Assembly: GCF_005503625.1 (NCBI RefSeq)
Contig: NZ_SCMX01000001.1
Location: 1 to 64,000, forward strand
DNA: 64,000 nucleotides
Reading direction: 5' to 3'
DNA from: Cupriavidus sp. 2SB
GTDB taxonomy: Bacteria; Pseudomonadota; Gammaproteobacteria; Burkholderiales; Burkholderiaceae
The notes under the pieces were generated by a model. It made no database searches, had not been told where the DNA came from, and saw only the letters and a list, made by a program, of their open reading frames with translations. This document shows, in pieces, positions 17,436 through 29,228 of the stretch. Position 1 is the stretch's first letter; the number at the start of each line of letters is the position of its first letter. A program made the translations under genes and the position numbers.

Positions 17436-17466
17436 GTACCGGAGGTTTTCCGATGGGGAGCAAAGG

Positions 17467-18924
<1,458 letters not shown>

Positions 18925-19005
18925 GGCGATAGATGCGGCTGGATGCGCGTCGCCGGTTGGCCGGCGCTTGTTGTTGTCGCCCGGTGCGACCGGGCATCGT
19001 GCCTG

Positions 19006-19608
19006 TCAGAAGCGCAGATCCGCTTCGCGCAGCAGCGCCGCCGTCTCGAACAAGGGCAAGCCCATGATACCCGAATAGCTTCCGTCGATTCGCTGGACAA
19101 ATTCCGCCGCACGGCCCTGGATGCCATATGCGCCGGCCTTTCCGAGCGGTTCGCCGCTGGCCACATAGCGCTCGATCTCGGCACCGCTCATCGCACGGAA
19201 AGTGACGTGGGAGATCGACAGCGCATGGCGCTGGCCTCGCGCCGACACTACGGTCACGGCGGTCAGCACCCGATGCGTGGCGCCGGACAGTGCCGACAGC
19301 ATCCTTGCTGCATCGGCCGCATCGGCGGGTTTGCCGAGAATCTCGCCACCCAGGCAGACCGTGGTATCCGAAGTCAGAATCGGCGCCTCGGCCAGCCCAC
19401 GCCGAATGCGGCGCTGCAGCGCAGCGTCGGCCTTGAGCGCGCACACACGCTGCACGTAGGCATCGGGGGTCTCGCCGGGTAACTCGACCTCCAGCGCCTC
19501 GGCATCCTCGCTGGCATCGGCAAGCAGCAATTCATGCGTGACGCCAAGCTGGGTCAGCAGTTCACGACGGCGGGGAGATTGGGAGGCGAGATAGAGGAGG
19601 GCGGTCAC
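19006..19608 (-). CDS. maf: Maf family nucleotide pyrophosphatase
   Basis: A 200-residue Maf/YhdE-type enzyme that hydrolyses dTTP/UTP or modified nucleotides to monophosphates. [14 protein letters not shown] is the defining N-terminal motif, and [15 protein letters not shown] and [12 protein letters not shown] are the two other family blocks. The best start is GTG at 19608, right before the motif; no clear ribosome site is seen. 81 bases upstream of rng. Confidence 0.9.
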   Translation of the reverse strand: MTALLYLASQSPRRRELLTQLGVTHELLLADASEDAEALEVELPGETPDAYVQRVCALKADAALQRRIRRGLAEAPILTSDTTVCLGGEILGKPADAADAARMLSALSGATHRVLTAVTVVSARGQRHALSISHVTFRAMSGAEIERYVASGEPLGKAGAYGIQGRAAEFVQRIDGSYSGIMGLPLFETAALLREADLRF

Positions 19609-19686
19609 GGGGATCGGTGCGAAAAAGGAGTGCGCCGATTGTACGCGTGGTAGCGAGGTGTCGAGTGTTTGCTCCCTCTCGGTTTT

Positions 19687-19809
19687 CTCCCCTCTCCCGC
19701 TTGCAGGAGAGGGGCGGGGGTGAGGGCCAGCGGTTCTATCCACGACAAGTCGCAATTTGTACCGCTATGCCCTCACCCCCAACCCCTCTCCCATTGCATG
19801 GGAGAGGGG
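19687..19809. repeat. Dispersed paired-hairpin intergenic element, copy 3
   Basis: Same two-hairpin plan as at 3559 and 13888, with GGGTGAGGG and CCCTCACCC facing inward. This copy lies between two same-strand genes, just after the rlmH stop. Confidence 0.8.
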
Positions 19810-19834
19810 AGCACAACAATAGGAAGCGAGAAAC

Positions 19835-20314
19835 TCACACCCGATGATACGGATGCCCCTGCGTCACCGACCACGCGCGATACAACTGCTCGGCCAGCAG
19901 TACCCGCACCATGCCGTGCGGCAAGGTCAGGCTGGAGAGTCGGAATAACGTGTGCGCGCGCCCCTTGAGCGCGGGGTCGAGGCCATCGGCGCCGCCGATC
20001 AGGAAGGCGACGTCGCCGCCTTCGCGTTGCCAGCCGGTCAGTTGCTCGGACAACTGGACAGTCGTCCAGTCCTTGCCGCGCTCGTCGAGCGCGACGATGC
20101 GGCATTGCTTCGACAATGACCCGAGCACGGCGTCGATGCGCGCGGCTTCGCGCTGCATCACCGTGGCGGCGTTGTTGCTGGAAGAGCGGGCTTCCGGCTT
20201 GACCTCGCGCAGTTCGATGCGCAGTTCAGGCGGCATCCGCTTTGCATACTCCGCAAAGCCGGATTCGATCCACGCGGGCATCTTGTGGCCGACGGCCACG
20301 ATCACGAGTTGCAT
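19835..20314 (-). CDS. rlmH: 23S rRNA pseudouridine-1915 N3-methyltransferase RlmH
   Basis: A 159-residue SPOUT methyltransferase that methylates pseudouridine 1915 of 23S rRNA in the 70S ribosome. [11 protein letters not shown] and the knot region [25 protein letters not shown] are near universal in RlmH, ending with HPYHRV. Directly downstream of rsfS, a conserved pairing. Confidence 0.95.
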   Translation of the reverse strand: MQLVIVAVGHKMPAWIESGFAEYAKRMPPELRIELREVKPEARSSSNNAATVMQREAARIDAVLGSLSKQCRIVALDERGKDWTTVQLSEQLTGWQREGGDVAFLIGGADGLDPALKGRAHTLFRLSSLTLPHGMVRVLLAEQLYRAWSVTQGHPYHRV

Positions 20315-20336
20315 GTGCGATGCCCGGTGGCTCGGG

Positions 20337-21119
20337 TCAGGCCGAGCGCTTGCGCGCTGCGGTCTTGGCAGGGGCCTTGGCGGCCGTCTTGGTGGCGGCA
20401 GTCTTGCGAGCCGGTGCCTTGGCGGCCGTGCCGGTGGCAGTCTTGCGACCCGGTGCCTTGGCAGCGGTGCCGGTGGCGGTCTTGCGAGCGGGCGCCTTGG
20501 CAGCGGTGCCCGTGGCGGTCTTGCGGGCCGGAGCCTTCTTGACAGCCGTGCCAGTCGAAGTCGTGCGCTTGGCCGGCGTCTTGCGGGCGCGGGCGCCCAT
20601 CGTGGCCAATGCGTCGGAATCGGTATCCTCGTGGCCCATCGGCGGGGAGGGTTCCTTCATGCCTTCCGGCAGGCGGGCCAATGCCGGACGCAGGTTGGAC
20701 GGGCGACGCACGCGCGGCGATGGTTCCGAGTCCTCGTCGTCCATCGGTTCGCTGGCCTTGGCCAGGCCCTTTGCGGACGACAGCTTCACGCGCACCGGCT
20801 TGTCACCCCAGATTTCCTCGAGGTTGTAGTACATGCGCAGTTGCGGCTGCAGGATGTGCACCACGGCATCGCCGCAGTCCACCAGCACCCATTCACCGGT
20901 TTCCAGACCTTCGACGGCGATGATATGACCGCCGGCGTCCTTGACCGTTTCCCGTACCGACGCCGCCAGCGCCTTGGTCTGGCGGTTCGAACTACCGCTG
21001 GCGATCACCACCCGGTCGAACAGTTCGGTCAGGTGAGTGGTGTCGAACACCTTGATGTCCTGCGCCTTCACATCCTCGAGTCCGTCGACGATCGCGCGCT
21101 GCAGTTTACGAATATCCAT
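20337..21119 (-). CDS. rsfS: Ribosomal silencing factor RsfS with long basic C-terminal tail
   Basis: The first ~120 residues are RsfS (DUF143), which binds L14 and blocks subunit joining: [37 protein letters not shown] and [28 protein letters not shown]. The protein then continues for ~140 residues with an acidic/Pro linker and a Lys/Ala/Pro-rich tail built of 13-residue repeats ([13 protein letters not shown] type), unlike the ~105-residue E. coli protein. Start taken at 21119, where family homology begins; an in-frame ATG at 21143 is also possible. Between nadD and rlmH as in many proteobacteria. Confidence 0.92.
   Translation of the reverse strand: MDIRKLQRAIVDGLEDVKAQDIKVFDTTHLTELFDRVVIASGSSNRQTKALAASVRETVKDAGGHIIAVEGLETGEWVLVDCGDAVVHILQPQLRMYYNLEEIWGDKPVRVKLSSAKGLAKASEPMDDEDSEPSPRVRRPSNLRPALARLPEGMKEPSPPMGHEDTDSDALATMGARARKTPAKRTTSTGTAVKKAPARKTATGTAAKAPARKTATGTAAKAPGRKTATGTAAKAPARKTAATKTAAKAPAKTAARKRSA
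20340..20537 (-). repeat. In-frame tandem repeats encoding a histone-H1-like tail
   Basis: Five consecutive 13-14-codon units ([13 protein letters not shown] twice, [40 protein letters not shown]) make up the end of rsfS. DNA identity between units is high, so copy number may vary by slippage or recombination. Confidence 0.85.
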
Positions 21120-21164
21120 GGTGTCTTTCTTGTTCAGCTTCATTCGGGTAGGGTGCGCGTCGGC

Positions 21165-21875
21165 TCAAGGGTATTGGTATAGCCCGTGACGCGCGATGTA
21201 GTGTGCCACGCCGGCCGGCAGTTGGTCATCTGCCTGGTCCGGCAGCACGCCGCCTGCCAGATGCTGGCGCAGGCCGGTGGACGACAGGTCGACGGCAAGC
21301 GTCTGGTCGATCCACATATGTCCGGAGGGCGTGCATTGTATCAGGTGCGTGTCCGCCTGACGCTGCTGCATGGCTTCCAGCACCGGACCCTCCAGCGCAT
21401 CGAGATGGAAACCCGGGCGCGTGGCGATGCACAGGTGCACATATTCGAACAGTGCCTCCCAGCCGTGCCATGTGTGCAGGCGCAGCAATTGGTCGGCACC
21501 CATCAGCCAGGACAGCGATGCCTGGGCGCCATAGGCCTCGCGCAGGTGCCGCACGGTATCGATGGTGTAGCTGGGGCCCTCGCGCTCCACCTCCATGCGG
21601 CTCACGCGTACCTTGCCGCGTGCCGGGGCGAGCGTGGCCGCAGCCAGTTCCGTCATCGCCAGCCGGTCGGCGGCGGGTGTCACGTGATCACCCTTCTGCC
21701 AGGATTGCCCGGTCGGAATCCAGACCAGTTCGTCGAGATCGAGGTGGTCCAGCGCAAGCTCCGCCAGTGCGATATGGCCACGATGCGGCGGGTCGAAAGT
21801 GCCGCCCAGGATACCCAGGCGATAGGGGCGAGTCGTTTCAGTGCCGGTCGGGCGGGTGGCTTCGGTCATCGACAT
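21165..21875 (-). CDS. nadD: Nicotinate-nucleotide adenylyltransferase NadD
   Basis: A 236-residue enzyme adenylating nicotinate mononucleotide to deamido-NAD. GILGGTFDPPHRGHIALAE contains the HxGH nucleotidyltransferase motif, and the late SSTGLRQ matches the ISxTxxR motif. ATG at 21875 overlaps the hemF stop by one base (TGATG); a second ATG at 21869 is possible. A short Thr/Pro-rich N-terminal extension precedes the catalytic domain. Confidence 0.93.
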   Translation of the reverse strand: MSMTEATRPTGTETTRPYRLGILGGTFDPPHRGHIALAELALDHLDLDELVWIPTGQSWQKGDHVTPAADRLAMTELAAATLAPARGKVRVSRMEVEREGPSYTIDTVRHLREAYGAQASLSWLMGADQLLRLHTWHGWEALFEYVHLCIATRPGFHLDALEGPVLEAMQQRQADTHLIQCTPSGHMWIDQTLAVDLSSTGLRQHLAGGVLPDQADDQLPAGVAHYIARHGLYQYP

Positions 21876-22795
21876 CAGGCCCAGTCCCGCGCGGGCAGGA
21901 AATCGGTATAGAGCGCCGCTTCCGGCGTGCCCGGCTCCGGTTGCCAGTCGTAACGCCACGAGACCTGCGGCGGCATCGACATCAGGATGGATTCGGCGCG
22001 GCCGCCCGACTGCAGGCCAAACAGTGTGCCGCGGTCGAAGACCAGGTTGAACTCGACATAGCGGCCGCGCCGATACGCCTGGAAATCCCGCTCGCGTTCG
22101 CCATAGGGCGTGTCCTTGCGCGCATTCAGGATCGGCAGGTAGGCGTCCAGAAATGCATCGCCAGCCGAGCGCATCATCGCGAAACTCTGCTCGAAACCCA
22201 GCGCCGAGAAGTCATCGAAGAAGATGCCGCCGATGCCGCGCGCTTCGCCGCGGTGTTTCAGGAAGAAATATTCGTCGCACCATTGCTTGAAGCGCGGATA
22301 GAGATCGCCGCCGAACGGTGCCAGCGCAGCCTGGCAGGTCCGGTGGAAGTGCGTGCAGTCGTCCGCATTGCCGTAGTAGGGCGTCAGGTCCATGCCGCCG
22401 CCGAACCACCAGACCGGTTCTTCATCGGGCGCGTCGGGCTTGCGGGCGATGAAGCAGCGCACGTTCATATGGACCGTCGGGACATACGGATTGCGCGGAT
22501 GAAAGACCAGCGAGACGCCCATCGCCTCGAAGCCACGTCCCGCCAGCTCCGGCCGGTTGGCGGTGGCCGACGGCGGCAACGTGCTGCCCCGCACGTGCGA
22601 GAAACCCACGCCGGCCCGTTCCATGATCTTGCCGCCTTCCAGGATGCGGGTGCGGCCATTGCCCTGCAAGCGCTCCATGGGAGGCTTTTCCCAGTTGTCT
22701 GTCAGGAACGGCTGGCCATCGACAGCAGCGATGGCGTCGGTGATGCGGTCTTGCAGGCCGAGCAGATAGTCACGGACTGCCTGGGATTCGATCAT
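21875..22795 (-). CDS. hemF: Oxygen-dependent coproporphyrinogen-III oxidase HemF
   Basis: A 306-residue aerobic haem-synthesis enzyme converting coproporphyrinogen III to protoporphyrinogen [22 protein letters not shown], the [10 protein letters not shown] region and [11 protein letters not shown] are strong HemF signatures. Located between purD and nadD. The oxygen-independent relative HemW is encoded at 50795. Confidence 0.95.
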   Translation of the reverse strand: MIESQAVRDYLLGLQDRITDAIAAVDGQPFLTDNWEKPPMERLQGNGRTRILEGGKIMERAGVGFSHVRGSTLPPSATANRPELAGRGFEAMGVSLVFHPRNPYVPTVHMNVRCFIARKPDAPDEEPVWWFGGGMDLTPYYGNADDCTHFHRTCQAALAPFGGDLYPRFKQWCDEYFFLKHRGEARGIGGIFFDDFSALGFEQSFAMMRSAGDAFLDAYLPILNARKDTPYGERERDFQAYRRGRYVEFNLVFDRGTLFGLQSGGRAESILMSMPPQVSWRYDWQPEPGTPEAALYTDFLPARDWA

Positions 22796-22822
22796 GATCG
22801 TGGATGGGGGTGGGCCGGTGGC

Positions 22823-22851
22823 AAAACGGCCGGGCTGCGTGCGCCGGCCGT
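22823..22851 (-). terminator. Rho-independent terminator after purD
   Basis: On the minus strand a perfect ACGGCCGG/CCGGCCGT stem with a 10-base loop is followed by TTTT. It lies downstream of purD and upstream of hemF, both leftward. Confidence 0.55.
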
Positions 22852-22971
22852 CATTGCGGTGTCATGATTGTACCGGCTTGATCCGCCCCGCGGGCTGCGG
22901 GGGCAATGTGGGCCGACTTCGAGACCCACTTCACGCCAACGCTGGCCGGATCCGTGCGGGTGACCGACTCG

Positions 22972-24240
22972 TTAGCGCTTGATCGCGCGATAGCCGATGT
23001 CGGTGCGGAACTGCATGCCGTCGAAGCGGATCTGCTCCACGGCGGCATAGGCGTTCTTCTGCGCGGCCTTGACCGTGTCGGCCAGGCCTACCACGCACAG
23101 CACGCGTCCACCGGACGTCAGCAGCGTGCCATCGGTCAGGGTGGTGCCCGCATGGAACGTCACGGCGTCGTCGGTCTCGGCCGGGATGCCGGTAATGGCA
23201 TCGCCCTTGCGCGGGTTCTCGGGGTAGTCGTACGCGGCCATGACCACGCCCAGCGCGGTGCGGCGATCCCAATCCAGTTCAATCTGGTCGAGCTTGCCGT
23301 CCACGGCCGCTTCCATCACGTCCACGAGGTCGGTCTTCAGGCGCGCCATGATCGGCTGCGTCTCCGGATCGCCCATGCGGCAGTTGAATTCGAGCGTCTT
23401 CGGGTTGCCGTCCTTGTCGATCATCAGGCCGGCGTACAGGAAACCGGTAAACGGGATGCCGTCCTTTTCCATGCCGCGCACGGTGGGCAGGATGATCTCG
23501 CGCAGCGCACGGGCGTGCAGCGCAGGCGTGACCACCGGGGCCGGCGAATACGCGCCCATGCCGCCGGTATTCGGGCCCGCATCCGCGTCCAGCAGGCGCT
23601 TGTGGTCCTGGCTCGTGGCCAGGGCCAGCACGTTCTTGCCGTCGACCATGACGATGAAGCTCGCTTCCTCGCCCTCCAGGAACTCCTCGATCACCACGCG
23701 CGCACCGGCGTCACCGAGCTTGTTGTCGGCCAGCATCATGTCCACGGCGCTATGCGCTTCTTCCAGCGTCATGGCCACGACCACGCCCTTGCCAGCGGCC
23801 AGGCCATCGGCCTTGATCACGATCGGCGCACCTTGTGCGTCGATGTAGGCATGGGCGCCGGCTGCGTCCGAGAACGTCTGATAGTAGGCGGTGGGGATGC
23901 CGTGGCGATGCATGAACGCCTTGGCGAAGTCCTTCGACGATTCGAGCTGGGCAGCGGCCTTCGTCGGTCCGAAGATGCGCAGACCGCGTGCGCGGAACAC
24001 GTCGACGATACCAGCGGCCAGCGGGGCCTCGGGGCCGACTACGGTGAACGCCACGCCTTCACGCTCCACAAAGGCGGCGAGCACCTCGGGATCGGTCAGC
24101 GGCACGTTCTGCAGACGCTTGTCGAGCGCCGTGCCCCCGTTGCCCGGGGCCACGTAGACGACCTGCATCTTGGGCGACTGGGCCAACTTCCAGGCCAGTG
24201 CGTGCTCACGCCCACCCGAACCGACAACCAAAACTTTCAT
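22972..24240 (-). CDS. purD: Phosphoribosylamine-glycine ligase PurD
   Basis: A 422-residue ATP-grasp enzyme of purine synthesis. N-terminal MKVLVVGSGGREHALAWKL, the GPEAPLAAGIVD and FGPTKAAAQLESSK blocks, the ATP-grasp KADGLAAGKGV loop and NTGGMGAYSPAP are all present. Monofunctional, with no AIRS domain. Downstream of yebC on the same strand with an 82-base gap. Confidence 0.96.
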   Translation of the reverse strand: MKVLVVGSGGREHALAWKLAQSPKMQVVYVAPGNGGTALDKRLQNVPLTDPEVLAAFVEREGVAFTVVGPEAPLAAGIVDVFRARGLRIFGPTKAAAQLESSKDFAKAFMHRHGIPTAYYQTFSDAAGAHAYIDAQGAPIVIKADGLAAGKGVVVAMTLEEAHSAVDMMLADNKLGDAGARVVIEEFLEGEEASFIVMVDGKNVLALATSQDHKRLLDADAGPNTGGMGAYSPAPVVTPALHARALREIILPTVRGMEKDGIPFTGFLYAGLMIDKDGNPKTLEFNCRMGDPETQPIMARLKTDLVDVMEAAVDGKLDQIELDWDRRTALGVVMAAYDYPENPRKGDAITGIPAETDDAVTFHAGTTLTDGTLLTSGGRVLCVVGLADTVKAAQKNAYAAVEQIRFDGMQFRTDIGYRAIKR

Positions 24241-24322
24241 GATCCACTGCCAGAAAAGAAACGCATGCGAGAAGCGGCAGCTGGACGAGGCCGGGCTGCC
24301 GCCGTGGGGCGCGGTGCGAGGG

Positions 24323-25048
24323 TCAGTCCTCGATCACCGCGTTGGTAAAGACTTCCTGTACGTCGTCCAGGTTTTCGAGCGCGTCCAGCAGCTTTTGCAT
24401 CTTGACGGCGTCGTCGCCGGTGAAGCTCACGTCGTTCTGCGGCTTCATGACCACATCGGCCACCTCGGCCTTGAAGCCGGCGGCTTCCAGCGCCGCCTTG
24501 ACCTCGCCGAAATCGTTCGGCGGGCAGGTCACTTCGATCGAGCCATCTTCATTGGTCACCACGTCGTCGGCACCGGCTTCCAGCGCGGCGTCCATCAGCT
24601 TGTCCTCGGGCGTGCCGGGGGCGAACAGGAACTGGCCGCAGTGGGTGAACATGAACGCCACCGAACCTTCGGTGCCCATGTTGCCGCCGTGCTTCGAGAA
24701 CGCGTGGCGGACTTCGGCCACGGTGCGGGTACGGTTGTCGGTCAGGCAGTCCACGATGATCGCGGCGCCCGACAGGCCGTAGCCTTCGTAACGGATTTCT
24801 TCGTAGTTCGCGCCTTCCAGGCCACCCACGCCGCGCTGGATCGCGCGCTGCATGTTGTCCTTGGGCATGTTCGCGTCCATGGCCTTTTCCATGGCCAGGC
24901 GCAGGCGCGGATTCGATTCGGCCTCACCGCCGCCAAGCTTGGCGGCCACGGTGATTTCCTTGATCAGACGCGTCCAGACCTTGCCGCGCTTCGCGTCAGC
25001 GGCGGCTTTCTTGTGTTTGATATTGGCCCATTTTGAATGACCGGCCAT
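24323..25048 (-). CDS. YebC/PmpR family DNA-binding protein
   Basis: A 241-residue protein beginning [23 protein letters not shown], the hallmark of YebC/TACO1-type proteins. Members act as transcription regulators or ease ribosome stalling at proline runs; which applies here cannot be told. [19 protein letters not shown] and FMFTHCGQF are further family blocks. ATG at 25048 is clear; the open frame upstream is not part of it. Confidence 0.92.
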   Translation of the reverse strand: MAGHSKWANIKHKKAAADAKRGKVWTRLIKEITVAAKLGGGEAESNPRLRLAMEKAMDANMPKDNMQRAIQRGVGGLEGANYEEIRYEGYGLSGAAIIVDCLTDNRTRTVAEVRHAFSKHGGNMGTEGSVAFMFTHCGQFLFAPGTPEDKLMDAALEAGADDVVTNEDGSIEVTCPPNDFGEVKAALEAAGFKAEVADVVMKPQNDVSFTGDDAVKMQKLLDALENLDDVQEVFTNAVIED

Positions 25049-25183
25049 GTTTCTCTCCGAAGCGGAAAACGTGTCGTGTGATGTGGGAGCCCGGTGGCAT
25101 GGCGCCGGCGGGATGCCGCGCGTGACCGGTTTCGGGTCGGTTTCCAGGTTTGTCCCTGACGATCCGGTGGCCACGCCATGTGA

Positions 25184-25210
25184 TTGATGTGCCAATCTGC
25201 TGGCTATAAT
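25184..25210 (+). promoter_or_regulatory. Candidate promoter for the HerA-like ATPase gene
   Basis: A perfect -10 TATAAT at 25205-25210 lies 122 bases before the ATG. The best -35 is TTGATG at 25184-25189 but with a short 15-base spacer; TGATTG at 18 bases is the alternative. The -10 is convincing, the -35 is not. Confidence 0.4.
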
Positions 25211-25332
25211 CAGCGCAGGATTTTATCACGCGCCCCTGCCGTGCCGCACCATGATCGATGGCCGGACACCGGCCGCCGCGCGGTTTCCTGCCTGTTTTCT
25301 GTCAATTGACACGCCGACTGCCGAGACCCGCC

Positions 25333-26865
25333 ATGGCCGACCCCATCCTCATTGCCAAAAATGCCGATCACGACCTGATGCTGCTGCCCGAAATGGGGAA
25401 CCGGCACGGCCTGATCACCGGCGCCACCGGTACCGGCAAGACCGTCACGCTGCAGACCCTGGCCCAAGGATTCTCGCGCCTGGGTGTCCCCGTTTTCATG
25501 GCGGACGTCAAAGGTGATCTAACGGGCATTTCCCAGGCCGGCGTGGCATCGGACAAGCTCAAGGCCCGACTGTCCGAACATGGCTTGCCCGAACCCCTTT
25601 GGGGGGCCTGCCCGACCACGCTCTGGGATGTCTTCGGCGAGAAGGGGCACCCGGTGCGTGCCACGGTGTCGCACATGGGGCCGCTGCTGCTGTCCCGCAT
25701 GCTCGAACTCAATGACACGCAGCAGGGGGTGCTGAACCTCGTGTTCCGCATTGCCGATGCCAATGGGCTGCTGCTGCTCGACGCCAAGGATCTGCGCGCG
25801 ATGCTCCAGTACGTGGGCGATAACGCGAGCCAGTTCACGACCGAGTACGGGAATATTTCGTCGGCGTCGATCGGGGCCATCCAGCGCGGGTTGGTCGCAC
25901 TGGAATCGCAGGGTGCGGACAAGTTCTTCGGCGAGCCGATGCTGAACCTGGAGGACTTTATCCAGACCGAGAAGGGGCAGGGCGTCATCAATATCCTAGC
26001 AGCGGACAAGCTCATGAATGCGCCACGGTTGTACGCCACCTTCCTGCTCTGGATGCTGTCGGAACTGTTCGAGAAGTTGCCCGAAGCCGGCGACCTGGAC
26101 AAGCCCAAGCTCGTCTTCTTCTTCGACGAGGCCCACCTGCTGTTCAACGACGCGCCGAAAGGACTGCTCGACAAGATCGAGCAAGTCGTGCGGCTGGTGC
26201 GGTCCAAGGGTGTGGGCGTGTACTTCGTGACGCAGAACCCGGTCGATATCCCGGACACGGTCCTCGGCCAGCTTGGCAACCGCGTGCAGCACGCCCTGCG
26301 TGCGTTTACGCCGCGCGACCAGAAGGCAGTGAAGGTGGCAGCCACTACGATGCGTGCGAATCCAAAGCTCGATCTGGAGCAGGCGATCAGCGAACTGGGT
26401 GTTGGCGAGGCCCTGGTGTCATGCCTCGACGCCAAGGGCACGCCTGGCGTGACCGAGCGGGCGTGGGTGCTGCCGCCTGGGAGCCGCATCGGCCCGGCCA
26501 CCGATGAGGAGCGCCGCGCCCTGATCGCCAACTCGCTTGTCGCTGGCACCTATGAAAAAACCATCGACCGCGAGTCGGCCTATGAAAAGCTGCGCGGCGA
26601 GGCTGTTGGCGCGGCGCGCGGCACACCGACCGGCGCGAGCGACAAGGCGGGCGCAAAGCCTGCACCCGACACAAAGGAAGAAGAAGGCAGCTGGGCTGGC
26701 GAGATCTTCGGCTCGCTGACACGCGGCACTGGCAAGACGGGCCGCGGCGATTCGATCCTGGAGTCGATGGCGAAATCCGCTGCCCGCACCGTGGGCTCGC
26801 AGGTCGGACGTGAACTGATCCGAGGCGTGCTCGGCAGTCTGCTGGGCGGGGGCAAGCGGAAGTAA
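25333..26865 (+). CDS. HerA-like ATPase, DUF853 (YjgR-type)
   Basis: A 510-residue P-loop ATPase of the HerA/FtsK superfamily. Walker A is [12 protein letters not shown] near residue 35, Walker [13 protein letters not shown], and [13 protein letters not shown] follows as a sensor. DUF853 proteins resemble E. coli YjgR; their role in DNA or peptide handling is undefined. The C-terminal ~100 residues are Gly/Ala/Lys-rich and end [13 protein letters not shown] at 25333 has the family start [10 protein letters not shown]. Divergent from yebC. Confidence 0.85.
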   Translation: MADPILIAKNADHDLMLLPEMGNRHGLITGATGTGKTVTLQTLAQGFSRLGVPVFMADVKGDLTGISQAGVASDKLKARLSEHGLPEPLWGACPTTLWDVFGEKGHPVRATVSHMGPLLLSRMLELNDTQQGVLNLVFRIADANGLLLLDAKDLRAMLQYVGDNASQFTTEYGNISSASIGAIQRGLVALESQGADKFFGEPMLNLEDFIQTEKGQGVINILAADKLMNAPRLYATFLLWMLSELFEKLPEAGDLDKPKLVFFFDEAHLLFNDAPKGLLDKIEQVVRLVRSKGVGVYFVTQNPVDIPDTVLGQLGNRVQHALRAFTPRDQKAVKVAATTMRANPKLDLEQAISELGVGEALVSCLDAKGTPGVTERAWVLPPGSRIGPATDEERRALIANSLVAGTYEKTIDRESAYEKLRGEAVGAARGTPTGASDKAGAKPAPDTKEEEGSWAGEIFGSLTRGTGKTGRGDSILESMAKSAARTVGSQVGRELIRGVLGSLLGGGKRK

Positions 26866-26894
26866 CAATACGTCTTCCGGCTTTCAGAAACGAC

Positions 26895-26917
26895 ATCGCC
26901 CGCATCTGGCGGGCGAT
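26895..26917. terminator. Hairpin between convergent genes, possible terminator
   Basis: A perfect 9-base stem ATCGCCCGC/GCGGGCGAT with a 5-base loop, located between the ATPase gene and the convergent DUF3149 gene. No real T-run follows, so termination is uncertain. Confidence 0.4.
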
Positions 26918-26950
26918 TGTCATTGCGACTGTGCGGCTGCAGGAAACTCG

Positions 26951-27109
26951 TCACGGCTTGCCGACGGCTTTTCTTGCCGCCTCCGCATCCTCTCTTGCCT
27001 TGCGCGAGAACAGGCAGACGAAGAACGCTGCCATGCCGATGATGAATGCGATGACGGCCAGGCTGGCGAGGCCGGTGGCCGTGGAGGTCAGGATCTTCAG
27101 TGCTTCCAT
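26951..27109 (-). CDS. Small DUF3149 membrane protein
   Basis: A 52-residue protein beginning MEALKILTSTATG, with one hydrophobic membrane helix (about residues 14-34, ending FFVCLF) and a short basic, Ala-rich cytoplasmic tail. This matches the DUF3149 family of tiny inner-membrane proteins, function unknown. AAGGAG lies seven bases before the ATG at 27109, supporting expression. Confidence 0.75.
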   Translation of the reverse strand: MEALKILTSTATGLASLAVIAFIIGMAAFFVCLFSRKAREDAEAARKAVGKP

Positions 27110-27217
27110 GGGGAGACTCCTTGTTGACGCCGGAAACGATGCCCGGACACGCGTCCCCAGTGTAGAAAGAGTCCACCCCGTAAAACGTTGAGGCGTGTCA
27201 AGCGCGCCCCATCGACT

Positions 27218-27868
27218 TCAGTTTTTGGTGCCGAACAGACGGTCGCCCGCGTCGCCGAGACCCGGGATGATATAGGCGTGCTCGTCGAGGTGGCTGTCCA
27301 GCGAGGCCACGAAGAGCTTCACGCCGGGGTGGGCCTTCTGGAAGACCTCGACACCTTCGGGGGCTGCCACCAGCGCAACGAAGGTGATGGCCTCGTCGGG
27401 CACGCCGCGGCGCTTGAGCACGTCCACGGCATGGGCCGCCGAGTAGCCGGTGGCGACCATCGGATCGCACAGGATGAACGAGCGGTCTTCCACATCGGGC
27501 AGGCGCACCAGGTATTCCACCGGGCGATGCTGCTCGTCGCGATACACGCCGATATGCCCGATGCGCGCCGACGGAATCAGTTCGACCAGGCCATCGCTCA
27601 TGCCCACGCCCGCGCGCAGCACCGGCACGATCGTCAGCTTCTTGCCGGCGATGACAGGTGCTTCCAGCGGCACCAGCGGCGTGTCGATATGGCGGGTGGT
27701 CAGCGGAAGGTTGCGCGTGATCTCGTAACCCATCAGCAGCGTGATCTCGCGCAGCAGCTCGCGGAACGTACGCGTCGACGTTTCCTTGTCGCGCATGTGC
27801 GAAAGTTTGTGCTGGATCAGCGGGTGATTGAGGATGAACAGATTGGGAAAGCGCGGATCTTGTTTCAT
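27218..27868 (-). CDS. upp: Uracil phosphoribosyltransferase Upp
   Basis: A 216-residue salvage enzyme making UMP from uracil and PRPP. The PRPP loop [13 protein letters not shown], the [13 protein letters not shown] block and the C-terminal [20 protein letters not shown] uracil-binding region are intact. The ATG at 27868 gives the usual [13 protein letters not shown] N-terminus; the eight residues encoded before it are not family-like. Confidence 0.95.
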   Translation of the reverse strand: MKQDPRFPNLFILNHPLIQHKLSHMRDKETSTRTFRELLREITLLMGYEITRNLPLTTRHIDTPLVPLEAPVIAGKKLTIVPVLRAGVGMSDGLVELIPSARIGHIGVYRDEQHRPVEYLVRLPDVEDRSFILCDPMVATGYSAAHAVDVLKRRGVPDEAITFVALVAAPEGVEVFQKAHPGVKLFVASLDSHLDEHAYIIPGLGDAGDRLFGTKN

Positions 27869-27916
27869 GGCGGCTCGGCAGAGGCTCGACAAACTTTGGC
27901 GAAGTTCGGCAAAAGG

Positions 27917-27944
27917 AGGAGGCCCTCCCGGATACGGGAGGGCC
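27917..27944 (-). terminator. Rho-independent terminator after the Bug protein gene
   Basis: On the minus strand a 10-base stem of GGCCCTCCCG type with a 4-base loop is followed by a T-rich stretch. It lies downstream of the leftward TctC-family gene and upstream of upp. Confidence 0.55.
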
Positions 27945-28025
27945 GATGCAGCCGGATTGTAATGGATGGGGGCTGACCGCCGTTGCGCAGCGGCAGGAAT
28001 TGCCGGGTGAAGGCAGCCGGGCGGG

Positions 28026-29018
28026 TCAGTCCACCGTGATGGCTGCCGATTTCGCCACCTTGCCGAACCGCTCGTACTCGGCCTGCGTCAGTGCCTGCAG
28101 TTCAGCCGCGCTGGACCCCTTCGGATTGAAGCCCGCCTGGGCCAGCTTGTCGCGCACCTCCGGCCGGGCCAGCGCCTCGACGAACGCGGAGTTGAGTGCC
28201 TGGACGATCGGTGCGGGCAGGTTGGCAGGGCCATAGACGCCAAACCACGGTTCCACGGCATAGCCAGACAGGCCGGCCTCGGCCAGCGTCGGCACGTTGG
28301 GCAGCGACGGCGCGCGTGTCTTGCCCGCCACCGCCAACGCACGCAGCTTTCCAGCCTGGATGTGCGGCAACGACGCGGGCAGGTTGTCGAACATCACGTT
28401 GACGTGGCCGCCGAGCATGTCGTTGATGGCCGGGCTGCTGCCTTTGTAGGGCACATGAACCAGTCCCGTCTGCGTCATCTGCGAGAACATGGCGCCCGCC
28501 AGATGCATCGAGGTACCCGTGCCGGCCGTGGCGTACGTCAGGCCGGGATGGGCCTTGGCATAGGCGATCAGTTCGGGCACGGTCTTGACCGGCAGGCTTT
28601 CGCTGACCTCCAGGACGATGGTCGACGTGCCGAGCAGGCTGATGGCCGTGAAGTCGCGGCGTGGGTCGAACGGGACGTGCTTGTAGATATGAGGATTCAG
28701 CGCATTCGTCGAAATGGCGCCGAAGCCGATGGTGTAGCCATCCGCCGCTGCCTTGGCCACGGCTTCCATGCCGATGTTGCCGCCCGCGCCGGGCCGGTTT
28801 TCGATCACCACGGGCTGGCCGAGCTTCTCGCCGACACGCTGGCCCACCGTGCGCGCCACCAGGTCGGTGGTGCCGCCCGCGGCGTACGGCACGATGAACC
28901 GGATCGGCTTGGACGGGAAGCCGTCAGCGGCGAAGGCGGGGGACATGCCTCCGGCAGCGAGCAACGTGGCGAGAAGCAGAAAAGCGCGCCGCGGCGCGGC
29001 GGTGGGGTGGGACGGCAT
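28026..29018 (-). CDS. Bug/TctC-family tripartite tricarboxylate transporter substrate-binding protein
   Basis: A 330-residue periplasmic receptor with a signal peptide ending near [45 protein letters not shown] and [18 protein letters not shown] are the defining Bug motifs. No TctA or TctB membrane genes adjoin it, so it is an orphan receptor, as is very common in Burkholderiales. Ligand unknown; such proteins bind carboxylates, amides or nicotinate. Confidence 0.9.
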   Translation of the reverse strand: MPSHPTAAPRRAFLLLATLLAAGGMSPAFAADGFPSKPIRFIVPYAAGGTTDLVARTVGQRVGEKLGQPVVIENRPGAGGNIGMEAVAKAAADGYTIGFGAISTNALNPHIYKHVPFDPRRDFTAISLLGTSTIVLEVSESLPVKTVPELIAYAKAHPGLTYATAGTGTSMHLAGAMFSQMTQTGLVHVPYKGSSPAINDMLGGHVNVMFDNLPASLPHIQAGKLRALAVAGKTRAPSLPNVPTLAEAGLSGYAVEPWFGVYGPANLPAPIVQALNSAFVEALARPEVRDKLAQAGFNPKGSSAAELQALTQAEYERFGKVAKSAAITVD

Positions 29019-29228
29019 GCGTCGGGTCTCCTTGATCTTTTTATCGGTTGCACCGTCCGGCCGGATCGCTCCCGTGCCGGGTCGGGCGCGGGTCATTGTA
29101 TGGGAAAGCAGGTCATGCCGCCGGGGCCAGCCCGGGCGCCTTTTGACTTACAATCGGCGGGTTCGCCGGGTGCCATCGGCACACGACACCGACCGCCAGC
29201 GGCGACCACGCCCCAACCTGCTTTTCCC

